Assembly (NCBI GenBank): GCA_016192885.1
Contig: JACPTH010000053.1
Span: 1-8,491, forward strand
From: a bacterium
Lineage (GTDB): Bacteria; Muiribacteriota; Ozemobacteria; Ozemobacterales; Ozemobacteraceae
DNA: 8,491 bases
Direction of reading: 5' to 3'
In this document: in pieces, positions 1 to 7,546 of the stretch
How positions within the stretch are numbered: position 1 is the first letter of the stretch
How the letters are laid out: every line of letters starts with the position of its first letter
Notes under the pieces: model-generated
Told to the model about the DNA's origin: nothing
Database searches by the model: none
The model's input: the letters and a program-made list of their open reading frames with translations, nothing else
Position numbers and translations under genes: made by a program

Positions 1-37
1 CTTCGCCAGTAACAAAGGCAAAAAAACCTGTTTGAGA

Positions 38-66
38 TTGAAAAATAAGATATAGCCCTTTATACT
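38..66 (+). promoter_or_regulatory. Probable sigma70-type promoter of the kinase-waaA operon
   Basis: TTGAAA at 38-43 (-35, 5 of 6 consensus bases) is followed after exactly 17 bases by TATACT at 61-66 (-10, 5 of 6). Transcription would start near 72-74, leaving about 20 bases of leader before the TTG start at 94. The flanks are AT-rich. Assigned by eye from the consensus only. The 37 bases to its left show no recognisable gene. Confidence 0.6.
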
Positions 67-93
67 TTTGCTTGACCGAAATGCAAAGTAGGC

Positions 94-2763
94 TTGAGAA
101 TAGAAGATTACCGAAAAACCATGGAACGCCGCGCTAATAAAATCCCCCCCGGAACCGTAATAGGAGGCTGCAGAATTGAAGCGGACCTCGGTTGCGGTGG
201 TATGGGAATAGTGTATCGGGCAATGGATGAAAAGCTGCATAGATCTGTCGCCATAAAGCTCATGCATGGAACCGAGCACATGACGACGGAAAAAAGCCGC
301 TTTTTGCGCGAGGCCGTCGCCATTGCCAAGCTTGACCACCCTGGAATAATTCGAATTTATAGTTATGGCGAGTTTGAAGGGCTCCCCTATTTTATTATGG
401 AATTGGTTCAAGGCGGGTCTTTGAAGGATTTTATCGCAAGGCATCGACTTCTTCACTCGGGAAAACATTCTTTTGATGAATTGAAAGAAGGCGGATACAT
501 AAAAGATGAGCCCCCTGAAACTCCCTTTTTCCTTCGGAACCCGGTCGCGAATCTTTTGCATGATCCCGAATACCCGAATCGTGTCAGGGAGCTAGTTTCA
601 GAGATAGCTGAAGGTCTTGAGATGGCTCATAGCCAAGGAATCGTCCACCGCGATCTAAAACCATCAAATATAATGATTGGAAGCCAGGGAAAACCGAAGA
701 TTCTTGATTTTGGGTTGGCGAAATCACCTGGCGACGTGAATGTAACGCAAACCTCGCAATTTCTTGGAACCATATCCTATGCCGCCCCTGAGCAATTCAT
801 GGGTTCCAGAGGTAATATTTCTCTGCGAACGGATGTTTACAGTTTAGGGGTGATTTTTTACGAGTTACTAACTATGACCCACCCAATTTCTGAAGAAGAT
901 CCGGCCGCCATCATCGCGGCGGTGACGCAAGGCTCAGTCCGACCGCCTCGCGACTTAAACCCGAACATTCCCGATGACCTGGAAAGGATTATCCTAACAT
1001 GCGTCGAGAAAGATCCATTTAAGCGTTTCGCGGACGGTGAAGAACTTGTAAGCGCGCTAAGAAAACCTCATTCAGCCGTTCATTGGTTTTCGGGGTTAAA
1101 AGGTCTTTTCAGCGGGTGGTTTTCCCCAAAGGATCTAGCGATTGCCGAGAGTTGCGGAAAAACTGATAAACACTGTGAACCGGTTTCCGGCGACCAAAAC
1201 ATTTCAAATGAGGGTTTCCCGAGAAAAACCGACAGAAAATTCGTTGGGGAAAAACTTCTTTCCGAAGCCAAAACCCTTTTTTTTCATCAGTTCAATTTCC
1301 TCGAAGCTCTTGAAAAATTGAAACAATCCTTTGATCTTGATCCTGCCAATCCCAATATTTTGTTTTGCCTTTTTCTGGCTCTGAACTCAATTCGGGAACA
1401 GTCTTCAATTAAAGGGTATTTATCCAGATCCGAATCACTCATTGATCGAAATGACGAAAAAGGTTGGGGGAAATTTCTCTTTGCAAAGGAAATTTTCCTG
1501 AAACGAAATTATGACGAAGCGCGAAAACAGGCTCTTAGACTAATTCAGCTATTCCCTGAGGACCAAGATATCCAGATCGGATTGTTTTTCGCCTTGGAGG
1601 TATTAGGGAATTTCCCTGAGGCGATTCGAGTGGGGGAAACCCTTGCAAGAAACTCCCCCGAAAACAACTTAATTGCTATCGGCTTAAGCGAATGCTACCT
1701 TTCGGTTTGGGACCACCAAAAGGCGCTCGACATAATGATCGAACGCGTAAGAAAGTTTCCGAATTTCCTAAATCTCCGTTTGAAAACCTATCAAATTTTT
1801 TTCGTGTTGGGAAAATTTTCGGAAGCCGATCGAGAAATCGATTACGTTCTGGAGCGTGACCCGGGTTCGGCATTCATGTACCTTCACAAAGGAAGAATTA
1901 TGCTTTTGCGCGGAGAATTAGATCAAGCATATGATTGCTTCCGCCAAATGGTCGGCCTACAGATAGATGATGGAATGAAAGCATTGGGTTTTTACCACTT
2001 GTACCGCCTACTCGTCATGATGGAAAAAACGGAGGAAGCGGAAAAATTCCTTTCAGAGGGAGGCAAGCAAAAATGCAAAATGGCGTTTCTTTCCCAAGCT
2101 GAGTTGTGGAAGCGAATTTCCGATGAGCCTCTTTCCGGAATCCGACGGGAGCTAGGTTCCGAAGATTGGGCTGGAAGGGTTCTTGAATACGCCAGAAAAG
2201 TCTGTTTCGATTCCGCCGACCTTCTCTCATACACCATGGGGAATTTTGGTTGTACTTCTGTCTTCGTTTTGTCCGAAGACGGGAAATACAAACACCATGA
2301 GATATTCAGCCATTTTAATTTTGAAGAAAACGATGAGCTTTTTACCCAACTTTGGGTTTCGTCATTTCCAAAATCTCCTTTCATCGATGGGAATGGCAAT
2401 ATTTTGCGCACCGCGTTCCACAAAATCGACCATGACCCCGGTGGAGGAATCGCCTGTCTGTCCCTTTCCGAACCATGGAAATCCGGTAAGGGAGCATTTA
2501 TTTATTGCCGGTTAAACGACGGAGTTTTGAGCGAGCGAGAAACCGTGAAAACATTTTCTCTTCCGCCTTTACCCCTCCTTGCTATCCGTCGTCACGCATT
2601 TTTGGTAGTTATTCCGGAAAGATTGAAGGTCGAAAAAGTTTCCCGGGAACCGCTTGAGTCGGAAAAAATTGGAAGATTCAAGGTTTTTACATATTTCCCC
2701 CGCCTTGTCGGCGGTGAAATTATCAAATTAGAGATCAATCTTTCATGTCGAAACACATTATAA
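94..2763 (+). CDS. Eukaryote-type Ser/Thr protein kinase with TPR repeats
   Basis: This is a Hanks-type (PknB-like) kinase predicted to phosphorylate Ser/Thr on partner proteins. The kinase domain spans about residues 22-325. It has a glycine loop LGCGGMGIVY (32-41), the VAIK lysine K55, the alphaC glutamate E73, the catalytic HRDLKPSN (185-192, D187), DFG (205-207), APE (231-233) and DVYSLG (247-252), so it should be active. About 35 extra residues lie between GGSL (107-110) and HRD compared with PknB. A linker with several Trp/Phe (330-345) follows, but I see no clear membrane helix, so it is probably cytoplasmic. About five or six TPR-like repeats occupy roughly 384-625 and probably bind partners. 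Residues about 690-889 match nothing I recognise. The start is uncertain: TTG at 94 or ATG at 121, neither with a good Shine-Dalgarno site, and both preserve the kinase domain. It is the first gene of the apparent operon. The substrate is unknown. Confidence 0.93.
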   Translation: MRIEDYRKTMERRANKIPPGTVIGGCRIEADLGCGGMGIVYRAMDEKLHRSVAIKLMHGTEHMTTEKSRFLREAVAIAKLDHPGIIRIYSYGEFEGLPYFIMELVQGGSLKDFIARHRLLHSGKHSFDELKEGGYIKDEPPETPFFLRNPVANLLHDPEYPNRVRELVSEIAEGLEMAHSQGIVHRDLKPSNIMIGSQGKPKILDFGLAKSPGDVNVTQTSQFLGTISYAAPEQFMGSRGNISLRTDVYSLGVIFYELLTMTHPISEEDPAAIIAAVTQGSVRPPRDLNPNIPDDLERIILTCVEKDPFKRFADGEELVSALRKPHSAVHWFSGLKGLFSGWFSPKDLAIAESCGKTDKHCEPVSGDQNISNEGFPRKTDRKFVGEKLLSEAKTLFFHQFNFLEALEKLKQSFDLDPANPNILFCLFLALNSIREQSSIKGYLSRSESLIDRNDEKGWGKFLFAKEIFLKRNYDEARKQALRLIQLFPEDQDIQIGLFFALEVLGNFPEAIRVGETLARNSPENNLIAIGLSECYLSVWDHQKALDIMIERVRKFPNFLNLRLKTYQIFFVLGKFSEADREIDYVLERDPGSAFMYLHKGRIMLLRGELDQAYDCFRQMVGLQIDDGMKALGFYHLYRLLVMMEKTEEAEKFLSEGGKQKCKMAFLSQAELWKRISDEPLSGIRRELGSEDWAGRVLEYARKVCFDSADLLSYTMGNFGCTSVFVLSEDGKYKHHEIFSHFNFEENDELFTQLWVSSFPKSPFIDGNGNILRTAFHKIDHDPGGGIACLSLSEPWKSGKGAFIYCRLNDGVLSERETVKTFSLPPLPLLAIRRHAFLVVIPERLKVEKVSREPLESEKIGRFKVFTYFPRLVGGEIIKLEINLSCRNTL

Positions 2764-2776
2764 ATTTTGATATATT
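2748..2776 (+). promoter_or_regulatory. Possible internal promoter before the cyclase gene
   Basis: TCGAAA (2748-2753, 4 of 6 matches to the -35 consensus) and TATATT (2771-2776, 5 of 6 to the -10) are separated by 17 bases. They span the end of the kinase gene and the 60-bp gap. The site could let the cyclase, waaA and ligase genes be expressed without the kinase. AT-rich sequence makes chance matches likely, so this is weak. Confidence 0.3.
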
Positions 2777-2812
2777 AGACTTCCAAATCTTTTGAAACAA
2801 AGAAATCTAACC

Positions 2813-2816
2813 GGAG
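2813..2816 (+). promoter_or_regulatory. Ribosome binding site fixing the cyclase start
   Basis: GGAG lies 7 bases before the ATG at 2824. This is the clearest Shine-Dalgarno site in the four-gene operon and supports that start codon. Confidence 0.75.
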
Positions 2817-2823
2817 AAATCTA

Positions 2824-3600
2824 ATGAAAGTCATTGATCTTACCCAGCCCTTGTCTGTTCACACCCCTCCATGGCCTACATATGAACCTCTTCAAATTAA
2901 ATATTTCAAGCGAATTAGCTCGGTAGGCGCCAATGGTCAACTTATTACCACCAGTCATCATGTCGGAACCCACATGGACGGCGAAATTCATTTTTGGAAT
3001 TCATGCAAGGCGAGAACGATCGGACAAATGCCCCTGGAATTCTTTGTTGGGCCGGCTGCGGTGGTTGATCTCTCTGATATTTCCGTTGATTATGGGATCT
3101 ATACTCCAAAAGACATTGAAAGCCGGGTGGAAGTCAAGAAAGGCGATATTTTGATTATCCATACCGGGTATCTTAAGTATGCATGGTATAAAGACGATGG
3201 TGATGAAATCCGCTATATGGTATGCCACCCCGGCCCGACCATGGAATTCGCCGATTGGTGCATAAAAAAGAACATAAAATGGATTGGAGTAGATTGCGGA
3301 TCGGCCGATCACCCGATGAACACCATCATTCGAAAGTGGCGTCCCGAACATGCAAAAAAAGCCGATACTTACATGAGAAAAAAGTACAAGAAAAGTCTTG
3401 AAGAGATCTTCCCGGACGAACATTACCAGCTAATGCATATCAAACTTTTTCCAAAGGGAATAATCCACGCCGAAAACCTTGGCGGTGACATTGAGAAGGT
3501 TCTTAATAAAAGAATCGTGATTGGAGCGTTTCCGCTGCCATTCATGGAGGGTGAAAGCGCCCAGTGCCGGATCGTCGCCTTCCCTGACGCGAAAATTTAG
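2824..3600 (+). CDS. Cyclase family metal-dependent hydrolase (kynurenine formamidase-like)
   Basis: The 258-residue protein belongs to the cyclase/KynB family (kynurenine formamidase, isatin hydrolase and related amide or ring hydrolases), of usual length. The family metal-binding motif HxGTHxDxxxHF is present as H46, G48, T49, H50, D52, H56 and F57. The segment before the second histidine reads GEI, where many members have a proline. Other family-like parts are a GDILIIHTGY strand (107-116), HPGP (135-138), GVDCGSADHP (155-164) and a C-terminal HAENLGG (215-221) followed by an FPLP strand-turn. These proteins are normally soluble and bind Mn or Zn. The start is set by GGAG 7 bases upstream. 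waaA begins 3 bases after its stop. No tryptophan-catabolism neighbours are present, so a kynurenine formamidase role is not supported. The substrate cannot be read from sequence, and a link to envelope chemistry is only inferred from context. Confidence 0.88.
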   Translation: MKVIDLTQPLSVHTPPWPTYEPLQIKYFKRISSVGANGQLITTSHHVGTHMDGEIHFWNSCKARTIGQMPLEFFVGPAAVVDLSDISVDYGIYTPKDIESRVEVKKGDILIIHTGYLKYAWYKDDGDEIRYMVCHPGPTMEFADWCIKKNIKWIGVDCGSADHPMNTIIRKWRPEHAKKADTYMRKKYKKSLEEIFPDEHYQLMHIKLFPKGIIHAENLGGDIEKVLNKRIVIGAFPLPFMEGESAQCRIVAFPDAKI

Positions 3601-3603
3601 GAA

Positions 3604-4908
3604 ATGAGCGGGAAAATTTACTTTTCCCATTCTTTGGCGTTAGGGACATACCAGCTACTCTTTAATTGCCTCGGTTTTGCAGCCGCAGGCTTGGTTCCTT
3701 GGCTAGTCGGTCATGAGGAAAGAGTTAAGGAAGGTTTTCAAAACTACCTCGGATTTCTTCCAAAGCCAAAATCAAAACCGGTAATTTGGGTTCATGGCGT
3801 ATCTCTTGGCGAATCATTCGTAGCATGCGCCGTAATGGAGCGCATTCGCCAACTTGGATCGAGCATTTGCCTTGGGTTTACAACCACGCATCCTGACGTT
3901 TTGGCATCCATTAGAAAGAAAAAAATCGCGGATATCTTAGGTTATTTTCCCCTGGATTCATTTCCGATCATGTTTCGAGCTTTTTCGCGATGGAACCCAA
4001 AATTGGTGATTGTCACCGAGACTGATTTTTGGCCGATGTTCGCATTTTTATGCAGGCAAAGAAGAATCCCCCTAATTTTGATCAACGGTAGAATTAGCGA
4101 AAAGTTGCGACGATTCTATTTGGCGATCCCCAAACTCGGGGAAGTCCTTTTTGGTTCCTTTGACCTTCTTTGCGTCCAAACCCTTCTTGACAAAGAAAAA
4201 TTAACGATGATGGGGGCATTCCCTGACCGAATTAAAGTTCTGGGGAACATTAAAGCCGACGTTGTTTCCCGCTCATCTTTATCAAATAATGAAATCTTTA
4301 TCTCCTGGAAAAAGGAAAGCCGAGTTATTGCTTTCGGCTCTCTGCACCCCATGGAATTCTTGCTTCTAAAACCGATTTTATCTTCAATTCTAAAGATCGC
4401 GAACATTAAACTTCTAATTGCGCCAAGGAATATAAAAGATTCGATTCCTTGGGAATCAGATTTAACCTCGGCGGGATTTAACGCCGGTCTTAGAAGCAAA
4501 ATAAGCATTTCCGCTAATTCTCCCTCAATATTAATTTTAGACACTTTCGGAGAGTTAGCCTCTCTTTACGGGCTCTCGGCTGTTGCGTTCATCGGAGGTT
4601 CGTTGGATCCGAAAGTCGGCGGGCACAACCCAATTGAAGCTCTTCAGCACGACGTGCCGGTGATCGTGGGGCCTCATACAAGGAATTTTGAAGATCTCCT
4701 TGCTGAGCTTGTACAAGAAAATGGAGTATCAGTCGTTTCTAATGTTGATGAGTTTGAAAAAGCCTTAAGAAATCTCCTTTTTGATGCGTCGTTTGCCGCC
4801 GATCAAATTAAGGCATCCGGTCTGGTTTTAGCCAGGCATAAGGGGGCTCTTAATCGAACCATTGAAGAAATGACGCCTTACTTAGAAAAGACAAGGAAAG
4901 AAAAATAA
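3604..4908 (+). CDS. waaA: 3-deoxy-D-manno-octulosonic acid (Kdo) transferase
   Basis: WaaA (KdtA) transfers Kdo from CMP-Kdo to lipid A precursor at the inner face of the cytoplasmic membrane, starting the LPS core. The 434-residue length is normal for this GT-B enzyme. The N-terminal hydrophobic stretch (about 10-36) fits its usual membrane anchor. Family motifs appear in order: HGVSLGES (64-71), whose E70 matches the proposed catalytic base; TETDFWP (138-144); NGRISEKLRRFY (161-172); GSLHPME (245-251); and GGSLDPKVGGHNPIEA (331-346) followed by GPHTRNFEDL (356-365), the CMP-Kdo binding region. The start lies 3 bases after the cyclase stop, and AGGA directly abuts the ATG, too close for a standard ribosome site. 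Translation is therefore probably coupled to the upstream gene. Whether it adds one, two or more Kdo units cannot be told. Confidence 0.95.
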   Translation: MSGKIYFSHSLALGTYQLLFNCLGFAAAGLVPWLVGHEERVKEGFQNYLGFLPKPKSKPVIWVHGVSLGESFVACAVMERIRQLGSSICLGFTTTHPDVLASIRKKKIADILGYFPLDSFPIMFRAFSRWNPKLVIVTETDFWPMFAFLCRQRRIPLILINGRISEKLRRFYLAIPKLGEVLFGSFDLLCVQTLLDKEKLTMMGAFPDRIKVLGNIKADVVSRSSLSNNEIFISWKKESRVIAFGSLHPMEFLLLKPILSSILKIANIKLLIAPRNIKDSIPWESDLTSAGFNAGLRSKISISANSPSILILDTFGELASLYGLSAVAFIGGSLDPKVGGHNPIEALQHDVPVIVGPHTRNFEDLLAELVQENGVSVVSNVDEFEKALRNLLFDASFAADQIKASGLVLARHKGALNRTIEEMTPYLEKTRKEK

Positions 4909-6374
4909 TGGAACAAGCCGATTTTTTTAGAAGGAACCTCGGAAGCAAGGAAATAGCCGAGAGAGTTGCCGAAAAAGCCGAAAATTCAGTTCCGGCTTAT
5001 GGTAAATTCCTTGAAAAGTACAAGTTTGGGCGCGGGTCCCCATTCGAAGCTAGGCCCATAATGGATAAAGCATCGTATATTTCCGCCCATCCGTTTAGCG
5101 AACTTCTTCCGAAAAACCATGAGGATATTTTTACGATTTTCAAATCTTCAGGATCATCCGGGCATAGCTTTTTCTGGCCTCAATTAAAGCAATCGCATCG
5201 CCACTCGGCGAACCTTCTTAGGACATTCCTTGAAACCGCCTTTTTCGTCGATCAAGGAAAGACTTTGGCTATAGTCGGGTTAGCCCTTGGAAGCTGGATC
5301 GGAGGAGATTATTTTTCCTGGATATTAAAAAGTATGGCAGTTGAAACCCCTTATTCATTCGCGGTCTTTTCACCCGGCAACCATCATGAAGAAATTATTG
5401 AGATCATAATAAAGGCTGAGATTTTCGTAGATCAAATTATTCTTTTCGTTTGTCCATCGGCCATTTCTCGCCTTCACCTCCGGGCAGACCAGCGGGGGTT
5501 TCCCCTTCCGAAAGCAAAGATGAAATATGTTGTAATTGGAGAGCCTTTTCCCGAAAGTCTTCGTTTCTCAATCCTCGAAAACTCAAGATGCTCGGAAAAT
5601 TCAAGCGTCATGCTTTCGGTTTTTGGAAGCGCCGATACTGGCGTGCTTGGCTTTGAATCATCCGCCACGGTCGCGATTCGTCAACTTCTTTCGCGAAATT
5701 CGAAACTTTTGAGCGACCTTCAACTCCCCGTTCCGGTTCCGCATTTCTTTCATTCGTGCGCACCTAATGCTTATCTCGAATCGGAGAACGGCGAATTATG
5801 CGTTACCCTGTGGCAAGGTATTCCGATTGTAAGATACAATTTACATGACAGTTGTCGCTTGTACAATTGGAAAGAATTTCGTAATTCGATCCTGGCCTTC
5901 GATGGTTTCAACCCCGAAGATGAGCCTTTTAAAGCATGTCTTTGGGCTTCCAAGGAATCACTCCCGGACATTATCGCAATTCAAGGCAGATCGGACAGTT
6001 GTTTGATCCTTTGCGGAACAAACATTACCGAAGGAATGCTGGATGAGGCGGTCAAATGCTCCGAGCTTGAATCCGTTCTTACGGGTGTCTATAAAGCCCA
6101 AATTTGCTACGAAAATGAGCGACAGTTCCTGGAGTTGCATTTAGAATTTAGTCCGCATAACAAAATTGATTCCGCATTGCTTGATCGCGTGTATTCTTTG
6201 CTGATTCAGGCCCTTGGAAGAGTTCAACCCGAGTTCCTGGATGATTGGAGAAATGTTTACAAATTTTGGGACGATGATCCTTCGAAGCAAATAATTAGAA
6301 TCAAGCCCTTTTCCTGGCCTGCCCTTTCTCAAACCTTGGGAGCCAAAATCAAGCAAAGAGGGATTTCGCGCTGA
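4908..6374 (+). CDS. AMP-forming acyl ligase, PaaK/LuxE-like
   Basis: This is a member of the adenylate-forming (ANL) superfamily, closest by motif to phenylacetate-CoA ligase/LuxE-type proteins, which activate a carboxylate with ATP. Visible motifs are a phosphate loop FKSSGSSGHSFFW (78-90), the A5-like VFGSADTGVLGFES (238-251), GELCVTLWQGIPIVRYN (295-311) with HD at 313-314 in place of the usual GD, and the hinge GRSDSCLILCGTNI (360-373). At 488 residues it is somewhat longer than typical PaaK. I cannot identify a clear C-terminal catalytic lysine. The acyl substrate and final acceptor (CoA, carrier protein or sugar) are unknown. Its ATG overlaps the waaA stop by one base (TAATG), and AAGGA lies 10 bases upstream, so the two are translationally coupled. 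That suggests a shared role in LPS or envelope lipid assembly, but this is inference. Confidence 0.82.
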   Translation: MEQADFFRRNLGSKEIAERVAEKAENSVPAYGKFLEKYKFGRGSPFEARPIMDKASYISAHPFSELLPKNHEDIFTIFKSSGSSGHSFFWPQLKQSHRHSANLLRTFLETAFFVDQGKTLAIVGLALGSWIGGDYFSWILKSMAVETPYSFAVFSPGNHHEEIIEIIIKAEIFVDQIILFVCPSAISRLHLRADQRGFPLPKAKMKYVVIGEPFPESLRFSILENSRCSENSSVMLSVFGSADTGVLGFESSATVAIRQLLSRNSKLLSDLQLPVPVPHFFHSCAPNAYLESENGELCVTLWQGIPIVRYNLHDSCRLYNWKEFRNSILAFDGFNPEDEPFKACLWASKESLPDIIAIQGRSDSCLILCGTNITEGMLDEAVKCSELESVLTGVYKAQICYENERQFLELHLEFSPHNKIDSALLDRVYSLLIQALGRVQPEFLDDWRNVYKFWDDDPSKQIIRIKPFSWPALSQTLGAKIKQRGISR

Positions 6375-6452
6375 GCTACCACAAACTATTTTTTGTCGCG
6401 AGGCCCATTTCAGCCATCCTAGGGGTGAATGAATTTATTATCTCATACATCA

Positions 6453-6479
6453 AATCAATGTACATTGATTGACGTCAAT
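6453..6479. promoter_or_regulatory. Two overlapping perfect palindromes, probable operator
   Basis: AATCAATGTACATTGATT (6453-6470) is an 18-bp perfect palindrome. ATTGACGTCAAT (6468-6479) is a 12-bp perfect palindrome that overlaps it by three bases. Together they contain four copies of one half-site: TCAAT at 6455, ATTGA at 6464 and 6468, and TCAAT at 6475. The dyad centres are 12 bp apart. The second palindrome contains the candidate -35 box, so a dimeric regulator bound here would block or tune transcription of the gene at 6551. The regulator is not in the window as far as can be seen. Confidence 0.6.
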
Positions 6480-6498
6480 TTTTTTGTTTCGGAATAAA
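6469..6498 (+). promoter_or_regulatory. Candidate promoter of the synthetase-like gene
   Basis: TTGACG (6469-6474, 5 of 6 matches to -35) lies 18 bases before AATAAA (6493-6498, 4 of 6 to -10). Transcription would start around 6505, giving a leader of about 45 bases. The -10 is poor, consistent with an activator- or repressor-controlled promoter, but the call rests on consensus matching alone. Confidence 0.4.
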
Positions 6499-6550
6499 AT
6501 CAAACCATGGTTGGAAAACGAACGTGATTTTTCTTCAAGCTTAAGATAAC

Positions 6551-7546
6551 ATGTCTTTGGGAGAATTTTTGAACATGAATGAAGGCGTTCGAGAAGCCAG
6601 CATCCTTCAGCGCATTCTGAAGAAAATCGGAGTGCCTGACTTGATAGAATCCCTGGCAAAGCGGATCTCGCTCAGCGATCTTCAGTCATTGCTCCTTGCT
6701 CTCTACAACAAACGCGCTACAACACTCACGCCAGCCGATGTGCTCAAGCAGTATAAGACAAATAGATTCGTAAGACTTTCTCGTTTTTCTTCGGCAGAAA
6801 CCATGAAGTTCGACCTGATGGCGTTTTCCCTGCTGCCAAAAGGATTCGAGATTTTAGAACTGTCCCCAGTTTGTCCGCTGGGGACTTGTTCGGTCCTAGG
6901 CCCAGTCGATCAAAAGAACGCGCTCACCACGGTAAGAAACACTGAGGTCTGCTCAGACTCCACGAATGTGCTTGCCCTAGAAAGTGCCGCCAGAAAGATT
7001 GAATGCAAAAATGCCAAGCCTCCTGACTTGATAAAACTTTGTACAAGCCACCGATTAACAAGGGGCCAACTGTTCAAGGGACCCGCGTCATTTCCACATT
7101 TTCGGGTATTGAGCCTTACCACTTCCGGCCGCGACTGCGGCAACCTAGCTTTTGAAGTCGAGGCGATGATGGAGCATCTCGATTATTATTTGCAGGTCAT
7201 TCAATCAGCGGGAGAATGTGGTTATCCTGCCAGGAATATTCGGGTTGAATTGATCCCTTTTGATTCCCATGGAGGCCTGGTTGCAGAGGAAAAAATTTTC
7301 GGCGAGTTACGTCCTCGGCACAAAGATGTCACCTTCATGGTTCATGCTGACACCGAAAGGGGTGGAAACTATTATGAACAATTTCGGTTTCACATATTTG
7401 CCACAAGCACGGATGGAACTGAATATTTCCTGGTTGACGGTGGATTGACAAAATGGATGCAGAAGTTAATGAATAATCGGAAAGAGCGTTTTATGATAAG
7501 CGGTATGGGTACCGAACGCTTTCTTTCATGTTTTAGAAAAAGTTAG
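6551..7546 (+). CDS. Stand-alone class II aminoacyl-tRNA synthetase-like protein, function unknown
   Basis: I do not recognise an experimentally characterised family. The N-terminal part (about 17-80) is helical in appearance. Residues 96-140 hold a distinctive stretch with ELSPVCPLGTCSVLG (103-117) and NTEVCSDSTNVLALE (130-144). Residues 166-195 resemble class II motif 2: R171, then PHFRVLSL (182-189) and GRD (193-195). Residues 295-325 resemble motif 3, with VDGGLTKWM followed by GMGTER (318-323), which fits the GxGxER signature with R323 as the ATP-binding arginine. The arrangement recalls HisRS/HisZ catalytic cores. No anticodon-binding domain is apparent, so a tRNA-charging role is unlikely. 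Amino acid activation, or a regulatory paralogue, is possible. Start choice: ATG 6551 has no Shine-Dalgarno site. ATG 6575 has GGGAG 11 bases upstream and is a credible alternative, giving 323 residues. Leucine codons lean to CTG/CTC more than in the upstream operon, suggesting separate ancestry. It has its own control region. Confidence 0.7.
   Translation: MSLGEFLNMNEGVREASILQRILKKIGVPDLIESLAKRISLSDLQSLLLALYNKRATTLTPADVLKQYKTNRFVRLSRFSSAETMKFDLMAFSLLPKGFEILELSPVCPLGTCSVLGPVDQKNALTTVRNTEVCSDSTNVLALESAARKIECKNAKPPDLIKLCTSHRLTRGQLFKGPASFPHFRVLSLTTSGRDCGNLAFEVEAMMEHLDYYLQVIQSAGECGYPARNIRVELIPFDSHGGLVAEEKIFGELRPRHKDVTFMVHADTERGGNYYEQFRFHIFATSTDGTEYFLVDGGLTKWMQKLMNNRKERFMISGMGTERFLSCFRKS

Larger units (their letters stand above)
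6375..6550 (+). other. Intergenic control region between the operon and the synthetase-like gene
   Basis: This 176-bp gap ends the four-gene operon and introduces the next gene. I see no GC-rich hairpin with a T-run that would serve as an intrinsic terminator for the ligase gene. It contains the double palindrome, a candidate promoter and a further 10-bp palindrome, AACCATGGTT (6503-6512), which lies at the predicted transcription start and may be chance. Confidence 0.6.

Noticed and set aside
81..137. Short upstream ORF (ATG 81) overlapping the kinase start
   Set aside because: It has 18 codons, no ribosome site and no regulatory structure. It is more likely incidental.
1992..2423. 143-codon minus-strand open frame inside the kinase gene
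   Set aside because: It is antisense to a clearly coding region, has no recognisable domain, and its composition is explained by the plus-strand codons.
3001..3423. 140-codon minus-strand open frame inside the cyclase gene
   Set aside because: It is a shadow of the conserved cyclase frame, with no motif or ribosome site supporting it.
4116..4544. 142-codon minus-strand open frame inside waaA
   Set aside because: It is a shadow of a well-matched WaaA coding frame.
6503..6512. AACCATGGTT as a third operator
   Set aside because: It is only 10 bp, does not share the ATTGA half-site, and could be chance.
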